From Tricholoma matsutake (lineage: Eukaryota; Basidiomycota; Agaricomycetes; Agaricales; Tricholomataceae): a DNA stretch of 64,000 nt. Positions within the stretch are counted from its first letter, which is position 1, and the number at the start of each line of letters is the position of its first letter. The stretch lies in NCBI GenBank assembly GCA_026075535.2, contig AP026546.1:6572001-6636000 (forward strand), given 5' to 3'. A program made the translations under genes and the position numbers. The notes under the pieces are model-generated. The model ran no database searches and was not told the DNA's origin. It saw nothing but the letters and a program-made list of their open reading frames with translations. Positions 12,426-24,249 of the stretch are shown here, in pieces.

Positions 12426-13283
12426 GATGTTTTGATTTGTGTAAGTAGAAATCTAGATCAATTACTGTGGTAGATACTCATGGTGTTTACTAAAAAACCA
12501 TATGTGTTTCTGAGGTACCCTGTGTTCCCTTGAGATACTTTGAGAAGCCCTGGGAAGAGCCAGGTACCCTGAGAACAGTCAGGAACCCTGGGAGTATTCT
12601 GAGTCCAAAAGTGTTTTTCCTGATGAAACTGGTTTGAGCAGGCCATTGCTGTCAGCACACCAGATCTGAGTTCTGTGAGGGGATTATGTAAATAGCACAT
12701 GTCGCTAGATGCGACCAGCATGTCTGAAAATTGATCATGTTGACATAATTGCCTTCCTGCTCCATCTGCTGGCCTGTGGACATCCCATCATGATACCACA
12801 CAGTTCCTGTTTCTGTGATGAAGCATGAAGTAAAATGATCATGTAGATGATACACCACACCTCTAAGCTTGTAAGCTGTGCGATGCCCGTCAACTGTATT
12901 CAAGACTATAGATGGCAGCAACAACGTTCTGTGCTGGGACATATCAAAGGCAAGGATTATGGGTGCATGTTCAAAAACATGTTTTCTTATCATATATGAC
13001 TGACAACTTTGGCAGTGCGACATGCATTTGATGGATTGGTCATCAATGAATGTTTGTATGGGCATTGGCACAAAATAGTAATTTGACAGCTTGAGGCAAG
13101 TCTTCCATCATTATTCTGCAGCATAGGGTCATTGGGACAGCGCATTGATGATGATGTGATAGGGCGACTCATAGCTAAGAAGGTGTCCAGTATATTTTGG
13201 ATACTTGTGTAGTGTGTGAACTGAATAGATCTCATCATTGCGTCATCTAACCAAATGTTGTACAGGACAGATATCACTGCATC

Positions 13284-13665
13284 TGTAAGGGGACTGGGGG
13301 GTGCCCTGTGTGTTTCTCCTATTTTTTTTATGTTTGTCCTATATTTTTCCTCAATTCATTCCCTTCTACTCTTCATTGTCTGTGATTTTTCCTTATTTTA
13401 TTACTAATTTTCCTTTCTATCACATTTGTGCATGTTGACAGTTTTATATTTAGAGGCAGAGTACCCTTTCCAACATCTACCCCTTGGTATGATGTCATTC
13501 AGTGGCCTTGATCTGCCTATCTCTGCCTTTTCTATTTTTAGGTTATTATTGAATTTTTGCAGTCTTCACATATACTGGGCATTGGCAAAGGGGTCCTTAG
13601 AGTTTTCTCTTTGGATTTCCCTTTGCTAGTCCATTAATTAAGTGGCCTCTAAGGTTGCCCTTATA
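13284..13665 (-). mobile_element. Solo LTR of the young gypsy family A
   Basis: Begins TGTAAGGGGACT and ends GCCCTTATA on the + strand, the same termini (read in the sense of the element) and much of the same internal sequence as the 426-bp LTRs at 43.0 and 48.6 kb, with clear divergence and some deletion. Flanks GCATC and GCATT are a 4/5 target duplication. The interrupted peptide reads through from NNSCVYNA on one side to ISVLYNIW on the other, confirming insertion into the Helitron-associated reading frame. Confidence 0.85.
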
Positions 13666-13981
13666 GCATTGTACACGCAGCTATTATTACTCCACTGTGA
13701 CCCTTGTGGACAAGTAATATCAGGCTCATTTTCAGTGGATCAATTTATTTGTGTCTTACTTCTCTTCATTGCAGGCTCCTCAATATTTATATCAGGATGT
13801 GCACTAAATTTTTGTTTCTTTATAGGCTGCAGTGTGTTAGTCTGTGTACCTTTCATGGGTACAAACTGAGACACTTCTGGGTTCTTGGGGCTTACAGTGA
13901 GCTTTGGGTTGGAACAGCATACAGTTTTCCAATCAATTTTGGTACCATTCGACAAGTGAAAAGGATCACTATTCTTCCAGC

Positions 13982-14262
13982 TAGTGTTGCCACAGCTCGA
14001 GCCATGTTTTTTGTGATCTTGGGAAATAAATTACATAAAATCACTAAAATATTTGAGGAGCTAGATCCCATCAAAAGCCAAGCAAGCCAAGCCATTTCAA
14101 AGCCACCAGAATATCTCAGGAACCACTTCTCTGATTGCTTAGAGTTGGCAGGAGACCCCTCGGCTTTTGATGGGATCTAGCTCCTCAAATATTTTAGTGA
14201 TTTTATGCAATTTATTGCCCAAGATAGCAAAAAACATGGCTCGAGCCATGGCAACACTACAA
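13982..14262. mobile_element. Foldback MITE
   Basis: Two near-perfect inverted arms of about 100 bp (13,982-14,085 and 14,161-14,262) separated by about 75 bp. Both arms carry TCGAGCCATGTTTTTTG and GGAGCTAGATCCCATC. The outer ends are TAGTGTTGCC and TTGTAGTGTTGCC. Flanking octamers CTTCCAGC (13,974-13,981) and GTTCCAGC (14,263-14,270) match at 7/8, suggesting a hAT-type duplication. The element interrupts the Helitron-associated frame. Confidence 0.8.
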
Positions 14263-15153
14263 GTTCCAGCATATTGCTTGATGGACCTTTGAAGGTACAT
14301 ATTGCTCTCCTTTAACCAGTTCAAAGGATGAAATGAGATCATTTCTATGATCACCCGCTACAGATACTGGCAGCTTTCCATTGTAACAAAGTGTGGTTAT
14401 ATCATCTAGCATTTTGATTTCTCTAAACTCTTGTCACAGTGCACCTGAAGCTGTCCCAGTAATTTTATGTATGTCCAAATCCTTGCAATATCACTGTGCC
14501 TGCTGCTGACATGCTCCTGGACAGTGCTGTGTAGAAAGATTGATGGTTCCTTGCACTGGAGAGATCAATGACATTGAAAGGTCTCATTTTACCTTGCAAA
14601 GTATAATTGGTCATAGCAAAGTTTGGGAGTATCTCGACTTGACTCCTAGAAATGTTGATGGTTTCATCATTAGAAAGAACACATTGTGTGTTACTGATTG
14701 TTCTAGTCAATGGTACAACATTCAATGGCAAGTTTTCCAGCTGTACTGTCTGGGGGGGATTTGTGAGCTTGACAAATAAGGTGTCAAGCTAGAAGCCTTC
14801 AGTAAGTGACACTAAGAGAGAACCTAGACAGAAATAGGACCAGCATATATAGCAGGAAGCAGTAGAACAATATCACAGAGTACTGGAATGTGAGTGGAAG
14901 TGGGAAAAAAGGAGATAAGCAAAGGGGTCCATGATTGTGTCTATATATGAAGGCCAGTGTGTTCAGTATGTGTCAATAGATGAGTAATCCAGGATTACAC
15001 CCCTTCCCCCCCAGGAAAATTTCCCCCCAATCAATCAACCAGAAAGGGAAAAATAAGCAACATACATAAAACTGCTCATTGGGTGCATCAAAAACCCCAC
15101 AGGGAAAAGCTACCAGCGGCAGGGACAAGAAGAAGGTGAATTATACAAATCCC

Positions 15154-18100
15154 TCAACCATTACCTGCCAACCAGTCGTCGAGTGTCGCATTGTCCACAA
15201 GTTCTGCACCTGGGAGCCACTGGTCATCTTCTGGGCTGTACCCCAACCAGTGGACTAGGTATTGCATTCCATGCCCACGCCTTCTAGCATCCACAATCTT
15301 GTCCACAAAATATTCCTGTACACCATCAGTAGTCACAATAGAACCAGGTCACGCCAGCTCCCAGGAAGGGAACAATGATTTGTCATTCTTGTGATGGAGG
15401 AATACTTCCAATGTGTGGAATTTAGGATCTATGTTTGAGGTAACTGGCAGGTCCAGTGTCACTGTAGACGACTTTGGGTTCACCTCCACAACAGTGAATG
15501 GCCCATCAAAGCATGGCATGAATTTTGCCACCCTGTTCTGTCCTTTAGATGTGTACTGCCTGCACCTGTTTTCTGTGGAAAGCATAATCTTGTCCCCAAC
15601 ATTGAGATCAGGTTCATCTCCATGGGTCCAATTTGCATACGCTGCCTGGGACACCTTAGCTTTTAGCAAGTTATCTTGAGCCTCAAATACATCCAGCTGC
15701 AGCTGAGCAATCAACGCCTGTATACATTTTTCTTCTGGTGTGACCAGTCCAACCGGAAGCATCAATGGGGGCACAAGTCGAGGACTATGACCCATTCGAA
15801 GCTGGAATGGCGAGAACCCCATTGACTTGTTTATGGTGTTCATCAGATCAAAACATACATGCAGTAATGCTTGCGACCAGCCCTTCTGAGTATGGGCCAC
15901 ATGGTACCGGAGCACTTGATTCACAGTCTTGTTTGTCTGCTCAGATGACCCGTCAGTTTGTGGGTGGTAGGCCATCGACATCTTCAGCTTCACTCCTGTG
16001 AGTGCATGTAGCACCTTCCAGAATTTGGACAGGAACAGTTTGTCTCAGTCAGAAATGATATCCAGTGGTAGACCATTCTCACAGTACCAGCAGTCAAAGA
16101 ATACCACTGCCAGATCCTCGGCAGTGATGTCTGTCCAAGTCGCAATTATGTGTATGTCAGCCCCAAGATGGTCTGTCATAGTGAGGATGCAGTTGAATCC
16201 ATTGTCCTCTGGTAAGGGACCAATGAAATCCATTGCTACCAAGTCCCTGTGACCATCTGGTACCAGTAAAAGATGAAGTGGACCAGTTGGATGCGTCGTC
16301 CAGCTCTTGTTTCATTGACAATCTGAACAACTTGGTACATAGGCCAATTCCAACTCCCAATGCATATTCGGCCAAAAGTACAAATTCCTTAACAACCTGT
16401 ATGATTTCTCAAAACCAAAATGTCCCAAGGAGTCATGAGCAAGGCGGAATAGAGACTCCTGAACAGAGTTCAATGACGGTATCACCAGATGTTCCCCAAT
16501 AAAGAGCAAACTGTCTCTCTCTTGAACTCCATTTCAGGAGCTGCTGCATGCAGTTTCTTACACCAGTTGTCATCTGTATAGCCTGCCTTGATCACATCCT
16601 GAAGTGAGCCATCATGTGTAATGGACAGTACTGTGGTCACCGCTTGAGTTGTAGCAACATCCATTTCAGCCAAGGCATGAGCACAGAACAAGGGAGAGTC
16701 CTTTGCAGCAGGCAGCACAGCATTGATCATCCAGACATTGTTGTTGTCAGCACAGTAGTCATATGGATGTTGAGTGGCATTGATAGCAGCTCCACTGTCA
16801 GCACTTTCCACTGTAGGCAATCTGGAGAGTGCATCTGCAACTGAGTTGTCTTCCCCTCTGATGTATACAACCTTAGCATTGAACTGTGACATGAATTCCG
16901 TCCATCATGCCTGACGGCGAGACAAGTCTGGTTGAGTGTCAGAATTCTCCAGTGTCCTGTGGTCAGTAAAGATCGTGAAACTGCTGCCAACCAGATCAGA
17001 ACACCATTTCTGCAGTGCATGGATAATAGCTAACATCTCTTTCTCATGAACTGGGTAATTCAACTTGGCACTCTTAAAGGTCATTGAGTCAAACACGACA
17101 GGGCAAGCTGTCTCCCAGGTTTTACCAAAAGAAAGGACGGCCCTGGAGCGAAAGTCACTGGCGTCTGTCGTCACAAAAATTTGGCTTTCAGTGTCATCGT
17201 GGTCAATCATTGTCAGGCAGTCCCTGCTCACAATGATCGACTTAATAGCTTCAAATGCAAATTGGTGTTCAGCACTCCAGCTAGGGAAGTTATGGTTCAC
17301 CTCTTTAGTAGTTAAAGGTGTCAGCACAGAAGTATGTGTTGCAAGATTTGGCAGGAATGAGGCCAAGTATTGCACCAGACCCAAAAAATGTCTCACATCA
17401 GTCGCGGAGCACGGTCGAGGCCAGGACAAGATGTGGTCCACCTTATGAGAATCTGCCTCAACACCTTTTTCAGAAATATGGTGACCAAGGAAGTCGATGG
17501 AAAGACAGTAGAGTTTAGTTTTCTTGGGGTTGCAGTACAGTCATGCGGCTCAAAGCACAGTCAAATTAAGTCAGACATTCCAGTGGTGCTCTTCAATTGA
17601 GTTTGACCAGATAACAATGTCATGGCAGATTTTACCAATATATTCCCACAGAGCAACAGATACTCGATGCTGGTGTATTGCAGGTGCATTCCACAATCCC
17701 ATAGGCATAACCAGCCACTCGTACAGACCAAAAGGTGTTGCAACTGCTGTGAGTGGCACATCGTCAGGGTGCATCCTTGTCTGGAAAAAGCTGTCCATCA
17801 TATCTATAGTTGCCCAAATCTTCCCCTTGGCACAGTCAGCAGGTGTTGTCAACCCGAGGCAAGGGGTGGGAGTCTGTAACCATGTTTGAATTCAGTTGTC
17901 TGTAGTTGTTCACCCAGCACAGTAGAACTGTTGTATTGGCTTTTGGAATGATGAATGCAGGTGATGCACAAGTGGAGGCTGATGGTCAAATCTGGTCTGC
18001 ATCCAGGTGTTTCTGTATCAGCATTCCCCATGCATCACAGAACTTTTGTGGACATTGGTAAAAATGAGTTTTTATGACCTGATCAGCATTTTTCTATTTT

Positions 18101-18969
18101 ATCCACACCTGAACATCCATAGGCAACTAAATGTCGCTGAACTCATCCTTCAGCTCATCCTCATGCTGCATCAGGGCTGTGAGGTTCATCAGTGTTTTGA
18201 CATGGGCATTGATTGCACCCACAATGTTGATCAGTGTCACTTTCTTGAAGACCATAAGCTTCCTGTGTTTCATGAGAACATAGTTTAGTTCTGCCAGCAG
18301 GAGTTTACAGTTGGCTCTCACTTGTTTCATCTGTTCATGCACAAACAGTTTTCTTTGTTTTGGAGGCAAGGGTACAGCAGGGTTCAATAAGTCATAGTCC
18401 TGTGTTTTATCTATACATGTACAAGCAGAGTGGTCAGTCACAATATTATTATGTGTAAGGAATGGCAGTCCAAGAATCACGGAGGTACAAAGTTCTGCTG
18501 ATACAAGCGCTCAAATGGTTTTCGCAGTCCATAGTCCATCAAGTGAGCAGTCTTTCAATTTAACCCACTCAGTCAATGTAGTCTTCTTACTTTCTTTTGA
18601 ATTTGGCAATGCAACATCCACAATCTCTGGAACAGGCAATCTTTGGTGGCAGAGACCCAGTCATTCTATGGGCCCTGTGTGGATCAGAACAACGTGAGCA
18701 CCACAATCAATCAACATCTGAATGGTAATGGGGCACATGACAGCAGGACCTGAAATGGCACCCTGCCACCAGAGGTGGTGTACATGGAATGGGGCACTTA
18801 CTTCATCATCACCCCTCATCATTGGAATCAGAGCCATTCCCAAGGGCAGAGGAAGCAGACGGAAAGGAGGCAGGAGTATTGTCCACCCAAGAACCAAGAG
18901 CAGCAACAGGTTGGGGTGCATTTTTTGATTTTGGTGCAGAGGTGGGAGCAGCAGAAACAGCAGGGACAT
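15154..18969 (-). pseudogene. pol relic of gypsy element C (protease, RT, RNase H, integrase, chromodomain)
   Basis: Protease-like TIQMLIDCGAHVVLI (about 18,720; DSG/DTG changed to DCG) and ILGLPFLTHNNIVTDHS. RT fragments contain IWATIDMMDSFFQTRMHP and ICHDIVIWSNSIEEHH, where the usual YLDD is lost. RNase H has FVTTDASDF and SAKLNYPVHEKEMLAI. Integrase has H-H-C-C pieces near 16,450-16,310 (AHDSLGHFG, PSCSDCQ), VAMDFIGPLP and AYHPQTDGSSEQTN. A chromodomain (YFVDKIVDARRRGHGMQYLV, then WLGYSPEDDQWLP) ends it at 15,154. Several stops are TGA where a conserved Arg codon is expected (SD-stop-DKLF near 16,050; RQA-stop-W near 16,908). Confidence 0.85.
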
Positions 18970-20304
18970 TTACAGACATACTTGTAATTGGTGCAAACAG
19001 GGGAGCGGTCACATGGTCAATGAGGCCCATATATGAGGCCGTATCAGGAAATCCATATGGGCAAGACGAGGAGAAGTGGTGGACATTCAGGGGGTGGCAT
19101 TTGTGACACCCATTGTTGGCATCAGGTAACTCCCGCTCCTTGGTGGTGAGCAGCAACAGGCAATGGACAGTGTTATTAATGGCATTGATAGTATCATTGG
19201 AGGGTACAGACGATTGAGAGGAAGGTGCTGCAGCACCATTGCCTAGACAGCGACACTTAAAATTGTCTTTTTGTCTGTTGAAGATGAGCTCTGCTTCTTT
19301 ATGGGCATGCTTAAGGTCAGCTCATCGATTCTCATCAATGTGTTTGACCTCTAAGGCCCAAGGCTGCAGGTTAAGTGTAGCGTCCACCTTTCCAGCAGTG
19401 CAACAGCGGGTCAGTTTGGGGTCCAGGCCAGATTCAAGCTTGTTGCACAATGCTTTGTCTGAGTATTCACAATGATGGAGTTGAGAGATTGGATGTGAGA
19501 GAACCAATCCCAGAACAGTTCATTCGGTTTCATAGAGGCAAAAAGGATTTGATGATGGATAACTGGGACCCAATCTGGGTCCAAATAGCTACTGTGCATC
19601 TCCCCCATGAAGGAAGTGAAAGACAATGCCACAATACGGTCTCGGTCACTGCCGATCCAGTTGTGAATGTGTGTGTGTCTCGAAAACTGCCAAGGATTTT
19701 GTGCACTTGGTCCTCAGGCTTCACCTCTTTTTCTCCAAAAAAATTCATGCAGCACAACTCGAACTCACACATGACCTCAGCCTCAATATCCCCTGCAGCA
19801 AGGACTGGGGATTTGGATTGATGGATGTGCTCGACAGTCACGACTTGCTTGGGAATGTACAACATTGCACTATGGAAATGCACTGCGAGAGTTTCAAATT
19901 CTGAAGAGGAGTCTGATGAGATGGATGCCGAGGGCAAGTTTTGGGTAATGACAGGAACAGAAGGAGCCAGTGTCAGTGTGTTTGGAGTACATGGGATCGG
20001 CAATGGAAACAAGGCTATATGTGCAGCTATATGTGTGGCTGGCAGTGGGAGTATGGGTCTGAAGTTGTTCAAGTTCAGCAATTGGGGTCAATGGAGAATC
20101 AGGCTCTGGTACAGGAGAAAGGGCTGGAGCAGACACATTGCCTGCTGCTTGAGAAGGAACACTGCACAAAACTGGTGTAGCAGGTGCTGATAACACACCA
20201 TGGTGTAGGTGTGTCAATGCATGCGTAGGAAGCATGGAACCTTTATGAGACAGCTTGATGGAAGTAAGGGGTTGCATAGAGTCAATCGGCAAGCAGCTGT
20301 GCAT
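18800..20304 (-). pseudogene. gag relic of gypsy element C
   Basis: Overlapping broken frames. The capsid-like part (about 19,632-19,320) reads MGEMHSSYLDPDW, KPNELFWDWFSHIQSLN and NKLESGLDPKLTR, usual for gag of Agaricomycete gypsy elements. A zinc-knuckle-like segment near 19,135-19,060 (GCHKCHPLNVHHFSSSCP) follows. The upstream part is Ser/Pro-rich. At least three frame changes are needed to connect these parts, so the gene is inactive. Confidence 0.75.
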
Positions 20305-20560
20305 GTGTAACGATGGTGGTTTCTTTTGGTTGATATTTCAAAAAAAGTGGAAGCTTACCTTCAGTAAGTGACACTAAAAGAGAACCTAGACAGAAATAGG
20401 ACCAGCATATATAGCAGGAAGCAGTAGAACAATATTACAGAGTACTGGAACATGAGTGGAAGTGGGAAAAAAGGAGATAAGAAAAAGGGTCCGTGATTGT
20501 GTCTATATATGAAACCCAGTATGTCAGTATGTGTCAATAGATGAGTATTCTAGGATTACA

Positions 20561-22092
20561 TGATCAAGCAATTGATATACGATGGGGTTGTGAAACCAAA
20601 GGTGTGTGCTCTCATACTTCTTTCAGATCAAGTTATAGGCTCATTAGAAACAAGAGCAAAGTAGTCCTGAATTTATTTCAAAACCCTGTAAAGTATGCAA
20701 GCTTTCAGCTTTGGCTATTACAGTATATCAGGATTATTGAACCAATAGCTCGGTCTCTCTGGTCACTTGAGTCGCCCCATGCTAACACAGCAGATGTGTT
20801 TATCTTCTGGTTGGCTATCGCTGCATATTTGAAGGATTTGTTTTCAAAAAATTCTGATGAGACCAGAATAGCTCAAAGTCTTGCCAGAAAGGTCACTGTG
20901 ATTATCAATCAATGCTACAAGGAGTTCATTGATGAGTCATCTGGCAGTGGTGGTGACCGCGATATATATTTCACTGCTTTTTTCTTACATCCACATATGT
21001 AAATGAGTGCAGGCTTTTCATTTATTGTGCAGTACTAATTCAATGTTATGTTATTCTCAATCATCCATTCTGAAAAAGCCTACATCTATGCTGCACACAG
21101 TTACAATCCCATCTAAAGGAAGTTGGACACAGGCTGTACATGGCTCTAATGAGCTGGACCCTACATCAACACCTTGTCCCTGAGCTTATCAACACGCAAA
21201 GGAGTTTTTGAAGAAGATGTTGTGAAGGGAGCTGGAAGCTGATGAGCACTCAGCAGTTCCCCCAAACTTGCCTATCTCAAAACTTATTTGCAAGGTGGGT
21301 GGTGCTCCTCAAATTGTAAACAAATTTTGTTGGCAAATCTTGGCTTACGCACATCAAGAATATCCTTTCAATGAGCCATTTCATGATGATGATCCATTAT
21401 GATGGTGGGAAGGTCTCGAGAACCACTGACATGCTTGAGTTGTTGTGGTATGTAATGTTTAGGTCTGCTCAATCACTTTTCTTACTTCTTGTAGACTCTT
21501 GCAGTCAAAATTTACTCTGCTCTCATTACTTCAATGCCAGACGAGTGTACTGGATCAAAGGTTACATGGTTTAATTCACCACTTCATGGAAACCAATCTG
21601 TTGGAACACTTGTAAATATGATTCAAGTTGGACAGTGGTATGGGACTCATGAGGTGAGTCTTGTATACTATAAATTTCTATTACCTAGTTTCTCATAGCA
21701 ACTTGGCTTGATAGCAATCCAAGTCAGGGGAGCCAAGCGAGAAGATCCATCATCCATCTGTCAAGTTCTATGACATTGATAAGGATCTTGAAGCCAGTCT
21801 TCTCGGAACCTCTTTGGATACTACACATTGTTCTCAGGCCATTGACAATGGCAACAGCCAGTCTGATGAGGAATCTGATTCCGATGGTGCCCATTCTGGC
21901 ATCAATGATGAGGATGATGGATTCAACATTGATGAAGACATTGACTTGAGCTCTTCTGTTCTTGTCAGAATGCTGAACACTCATTCAGGGGGTAATAAAA
22001 TTGATATTCCATTGACTGTGCAGCCAGAGAATCAAGGTACACTAGATGTAGGGTGTGAGGCTAAGCCTGCCATTGATTGGGACAGTTTTTAA
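20561..22092 (+). pseudogene. hAT-family transposase relic (C-terminal half)
   Basis: The segment 20,561-21,002 reads SLWSLESPHANTADVFIFWL, RKVTVIINQCYKEFI and DIYFTAFFLHPHM, the region before the dimerisation domain in Agaricomycete hAT transposases. After damaged sequence, EYPFNEPFHDDDPLWWWEGL appears at 21,359-21,410. A plausible intron (GTATGT.. near 21,447 to ..TTGTAG at 21,493) leads into TLAVKIYSALITSMPDE, TWFNSPLHGNQSVGTLVNM and IQVGQWYGTHE, the hATC block. An acidic tail runs to 22,092. The N-terminus is missing at the boundary with gypsy element C. No terminal repeats were assigned. Confidence 0.75.
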
Positions 22093-22210
22093 CATCAACT
22101 TTTATTTTTGACCAGTTAAAAATCATTTTTAACATATTTAACAGGTTATTAACTACTGTGTTAGTAACCTATGTTAAAAACCCTCCCTCAGAGGTCATAG
22201 TTAATACAGT

Positions 22211-22860
22211 CACCTCTGTCTTAACCCATACTAGTCGGTGGACACCTAAAAGTATGGGTTATTACAGAGTATGTGTTTTGGCAGAGCTCGTCCCAGGACC
22301 ATTTTTTGGGTAATATAAGTGCTGTATTATGTTTTAAATGACTATATACTAAGCAAATATAATGATCATGAACAATTTGAGGTGAAATAAGATGTTATTA
22401 AAGTTGGTTTCATGTCTTGTGATTCCTGCAGGCATACTTGATGGCCAAAGCATGGCCTCCAGCTTTCATGCATGGGAATCATTGAGATCTGCCACATACC
22501 ATTGCAGGGTGAGTGATGCTGCTAGAGCGTCTCAATGGCTTGGCATGTCGATGATCTCCTCATTGGTATTGTCCCCCCCATTGATTTCCATCATTTCCTC
22601 TCCCCATCGGCATTCATGAACTGATTCAAAGATTTCTTCATCAGATACATTTGTTGCGAAAATCTCATGCTCAGGCTTGGGGTTGAGTAACTCGTCAATA
22701 TCCATCTGATTGGTCCTTGGTAAGACCCCTCTCTTCTCCAGTTCTGCTACCAAGTCAGCAATGTCATTCTCAGCATGGGTGATGAGATCCAGAGGGGCCA
22801 GTGAACTGAGAAGGGAAGTGATGGGAATTGAGGGAGGCAGAATCTGAAATGTGAAAAATA
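22211..22860 (-). pseudogene. pogo/Tigger-like transposase C-terminal relic with possible terminal repeat
   Basis: On the minus strand (22,860-22,400) the peptide reads ILPPSIPITSLLSSLAPLD, ENDIADLVAELEKRGVLP, MDIDELLNP, DEEIFESVHECR, EEMMEINGGDN and a tail DALAASLTLQWYV. I recognise this as the usual C-terminus of pogo/Tigger-type DDE transposases in Agaricomycetes. At 22,213 the sequence TACAGTCACCTCTGTCTTAA starts with a TA dinucleotide, as expected for this superfamily's target and terminus. The same motif in reverse ends another repeat at about 52,240. The catalytic core is absent. Confidence 0.6.
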
Positions 22861-23164
22861 GTTTGATTATATTTTTCAGTGCCCATACTCACTATCCTCC
22901 CTCCCACTCAGCTGAATGGTACATTATTTAACCAAAATTTTACATAGATAGCTTAGAAAGTCCATATATATTGACAAAGAAGTATCCATATATAGGCATT
23001 GGCATGGGTAAACCTGCGGGTGCCCCACCTTCTACCCATACCCATACCCTTGCGGGTAGGGTACATTGTGGGTATCGGGGGTGTGGGTCAGTTCTGTGGG
23101 TCTGAGTTACATATTTAATACACTAACGATACACTGCTCAATTCTACTGACTATCATAGTGGCT

Positions 23165-23980
23165 TATAGTTACCCAACAAGATGGTGCTATTCCAAAGTA
23201 ACGGATTAATGCAGGCCTCTTCATAAGATCATATAAAATGAATGAGAACCCACAAAGATCTGAGATACTCATACAAGCCCCCATACCCAACAAGATACTG
23301 CTATTGTGAACTAATGAATAGATGCATGCCTCTCATCTTATTGGGGCCTTCAGACGACACCTAAATAAAGTCAGAATAAGTATAAGATCATATAAATTGA
23401 ATAAGAACTCACTAAGATCCGAGAGACTCATACCAAGCCCCCCTACCCAACAAGATAGCACTATTGTGAAGTAACGAATAGATGCATGCCTCTCGTCTTA
23501 TCTGGACCTTTGAACGACACCTAATTAGAGTCAGAATAAGTATAAGATGATACAAAACAGATCAGAACTCACAAAGATCTGAGATACTCATACCAAAGCC
23601 CCCCTACCCGGTAACCCAACAAGATAATGGTATTGTGAAATAACAGATGGACGCAGGCCTCTCGTCTCCTTGGGGCCATTGAATGACTCCTAATTAGAGT
23701 CAAAATAAGTATAAGATCATATGAAATGAATGAAAACTCACTAAGATCCGAGATACTCATACCAAGCTCCCTACCCAACAAGATAGTGCTATTGTGAACT
23801 AACAGATAGACGCTGGCCTCTTGTCTCATCTGGACCGTCAGACGACACCTAAATAGAGTCAGAATAAGTATAAGATCATATGAAATGAGTGAGAACTCAC
23901 TAAGATCCCAGATACTCATACCAAGCCCCCCTACCCAACAAATAGCACTATTGTGAAGTAATGAATGAGCGCAGGTCTCT
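23165..23980 (-). repeat. 160-bp tandem satellite array, inverted orientation
   Basis: Units with a period of 159-169 bp. The landmark ACCCAACAAGAT recurs near 23,172, 23,285, 23,445, 23,614, 23,773 and 23,933. Reverse-complemented units carry GACTCTAATTAGGTGTCGTT and AAGACGAGAGGCCTGCGTC, matching the forward array at 11.5-12.4 kb in both sequence and period. No gene. Confidence 0.83.
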
Positions 23981-24249
23981 CATCTTACATCAGGAAAATC
24001 CGACACTAACTTATTATGCTTAATGTCTCCTTATTGCACTTAAAGTGGAAATTAAGGAAGATTAAGCAAATGGCTGTTAAGGAAATTCTGCTTAGAATAA
24101 GTAGGGTTGTTTCCTGAATTAAGCAAAATTCCCCTTATTCATGCTTATATCACTTCTTAAACTGCTTTTGGGCTCTTAGGGGGCTGCCTAGCCATGTCAA
24201 TAAGGAAACTTAAGCAGCAGTTTAAGCAAAAAAATAAGAATAATATATA

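Larger units (their letters stand above)
12652..14790 (-). pseudogene. Helitron-type PIF1-like helicase C-terminus plus cysteine-peptidase-like domain, broken
   Basis: Read on the minus strand. First comes the C-terminal helicase block (14,731-14,465) with NFAMTNYTLQGKMRPFNV and YTALSRSMSAAGTVILQGF, typical of Agaricomycete Helitron helicases (motifs V/VI). Then a linker (to about 13,740), a Cys-box-like QWSNNSCVYNA near 13,690 continuing as ISVLYNIWLDD near 13,270, and a His-box-like YKLRGVVYHLHDHFTS then GTVWYHDGM near 12,800. The last two resemble ubiquitin-hydrolase-like (C19) catalytic boxes. The frame is cut by a foldback MITE (13,982-14,262) and a solo LTR (13,284-13,665). The helicase part ends abruptly at the LTR at 14,796. 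The C19 assignment rests on motif spacing only. Confidence 0.68.
14796..20560 (-). mobile_element. Decayed Ty3/gypsy chromovirus (element C) with LTRs
   Basis: LTRs of about 205 bp at 14,796-14,999 (3') and 20,356-20,560 (5') start TGTAATCC in the sense direction and end near ACTTACTGAAGG. A G-rich polypurine tract (GGGGGGAAGGGG in sense) abuts the 3' LTR. Internal order on the minus strand is gag, zinc knuckle, protease, RT-RNase H, integrase, chromodomain. Many frameshifts and stops. The flanks TGATC (right) and AGAAG (left) do not match, and the left neighbour is a Helitron whereas the right is a hAT relic, so the insertion site has been rearranged or a flank deleted. Confidence 0.9.

Noticed and set aside
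18789..19106. Plus-strand frames over 18.7-19.9 kb
   Set aside because: Antisense shadows of the gag and protease of gypsy C.
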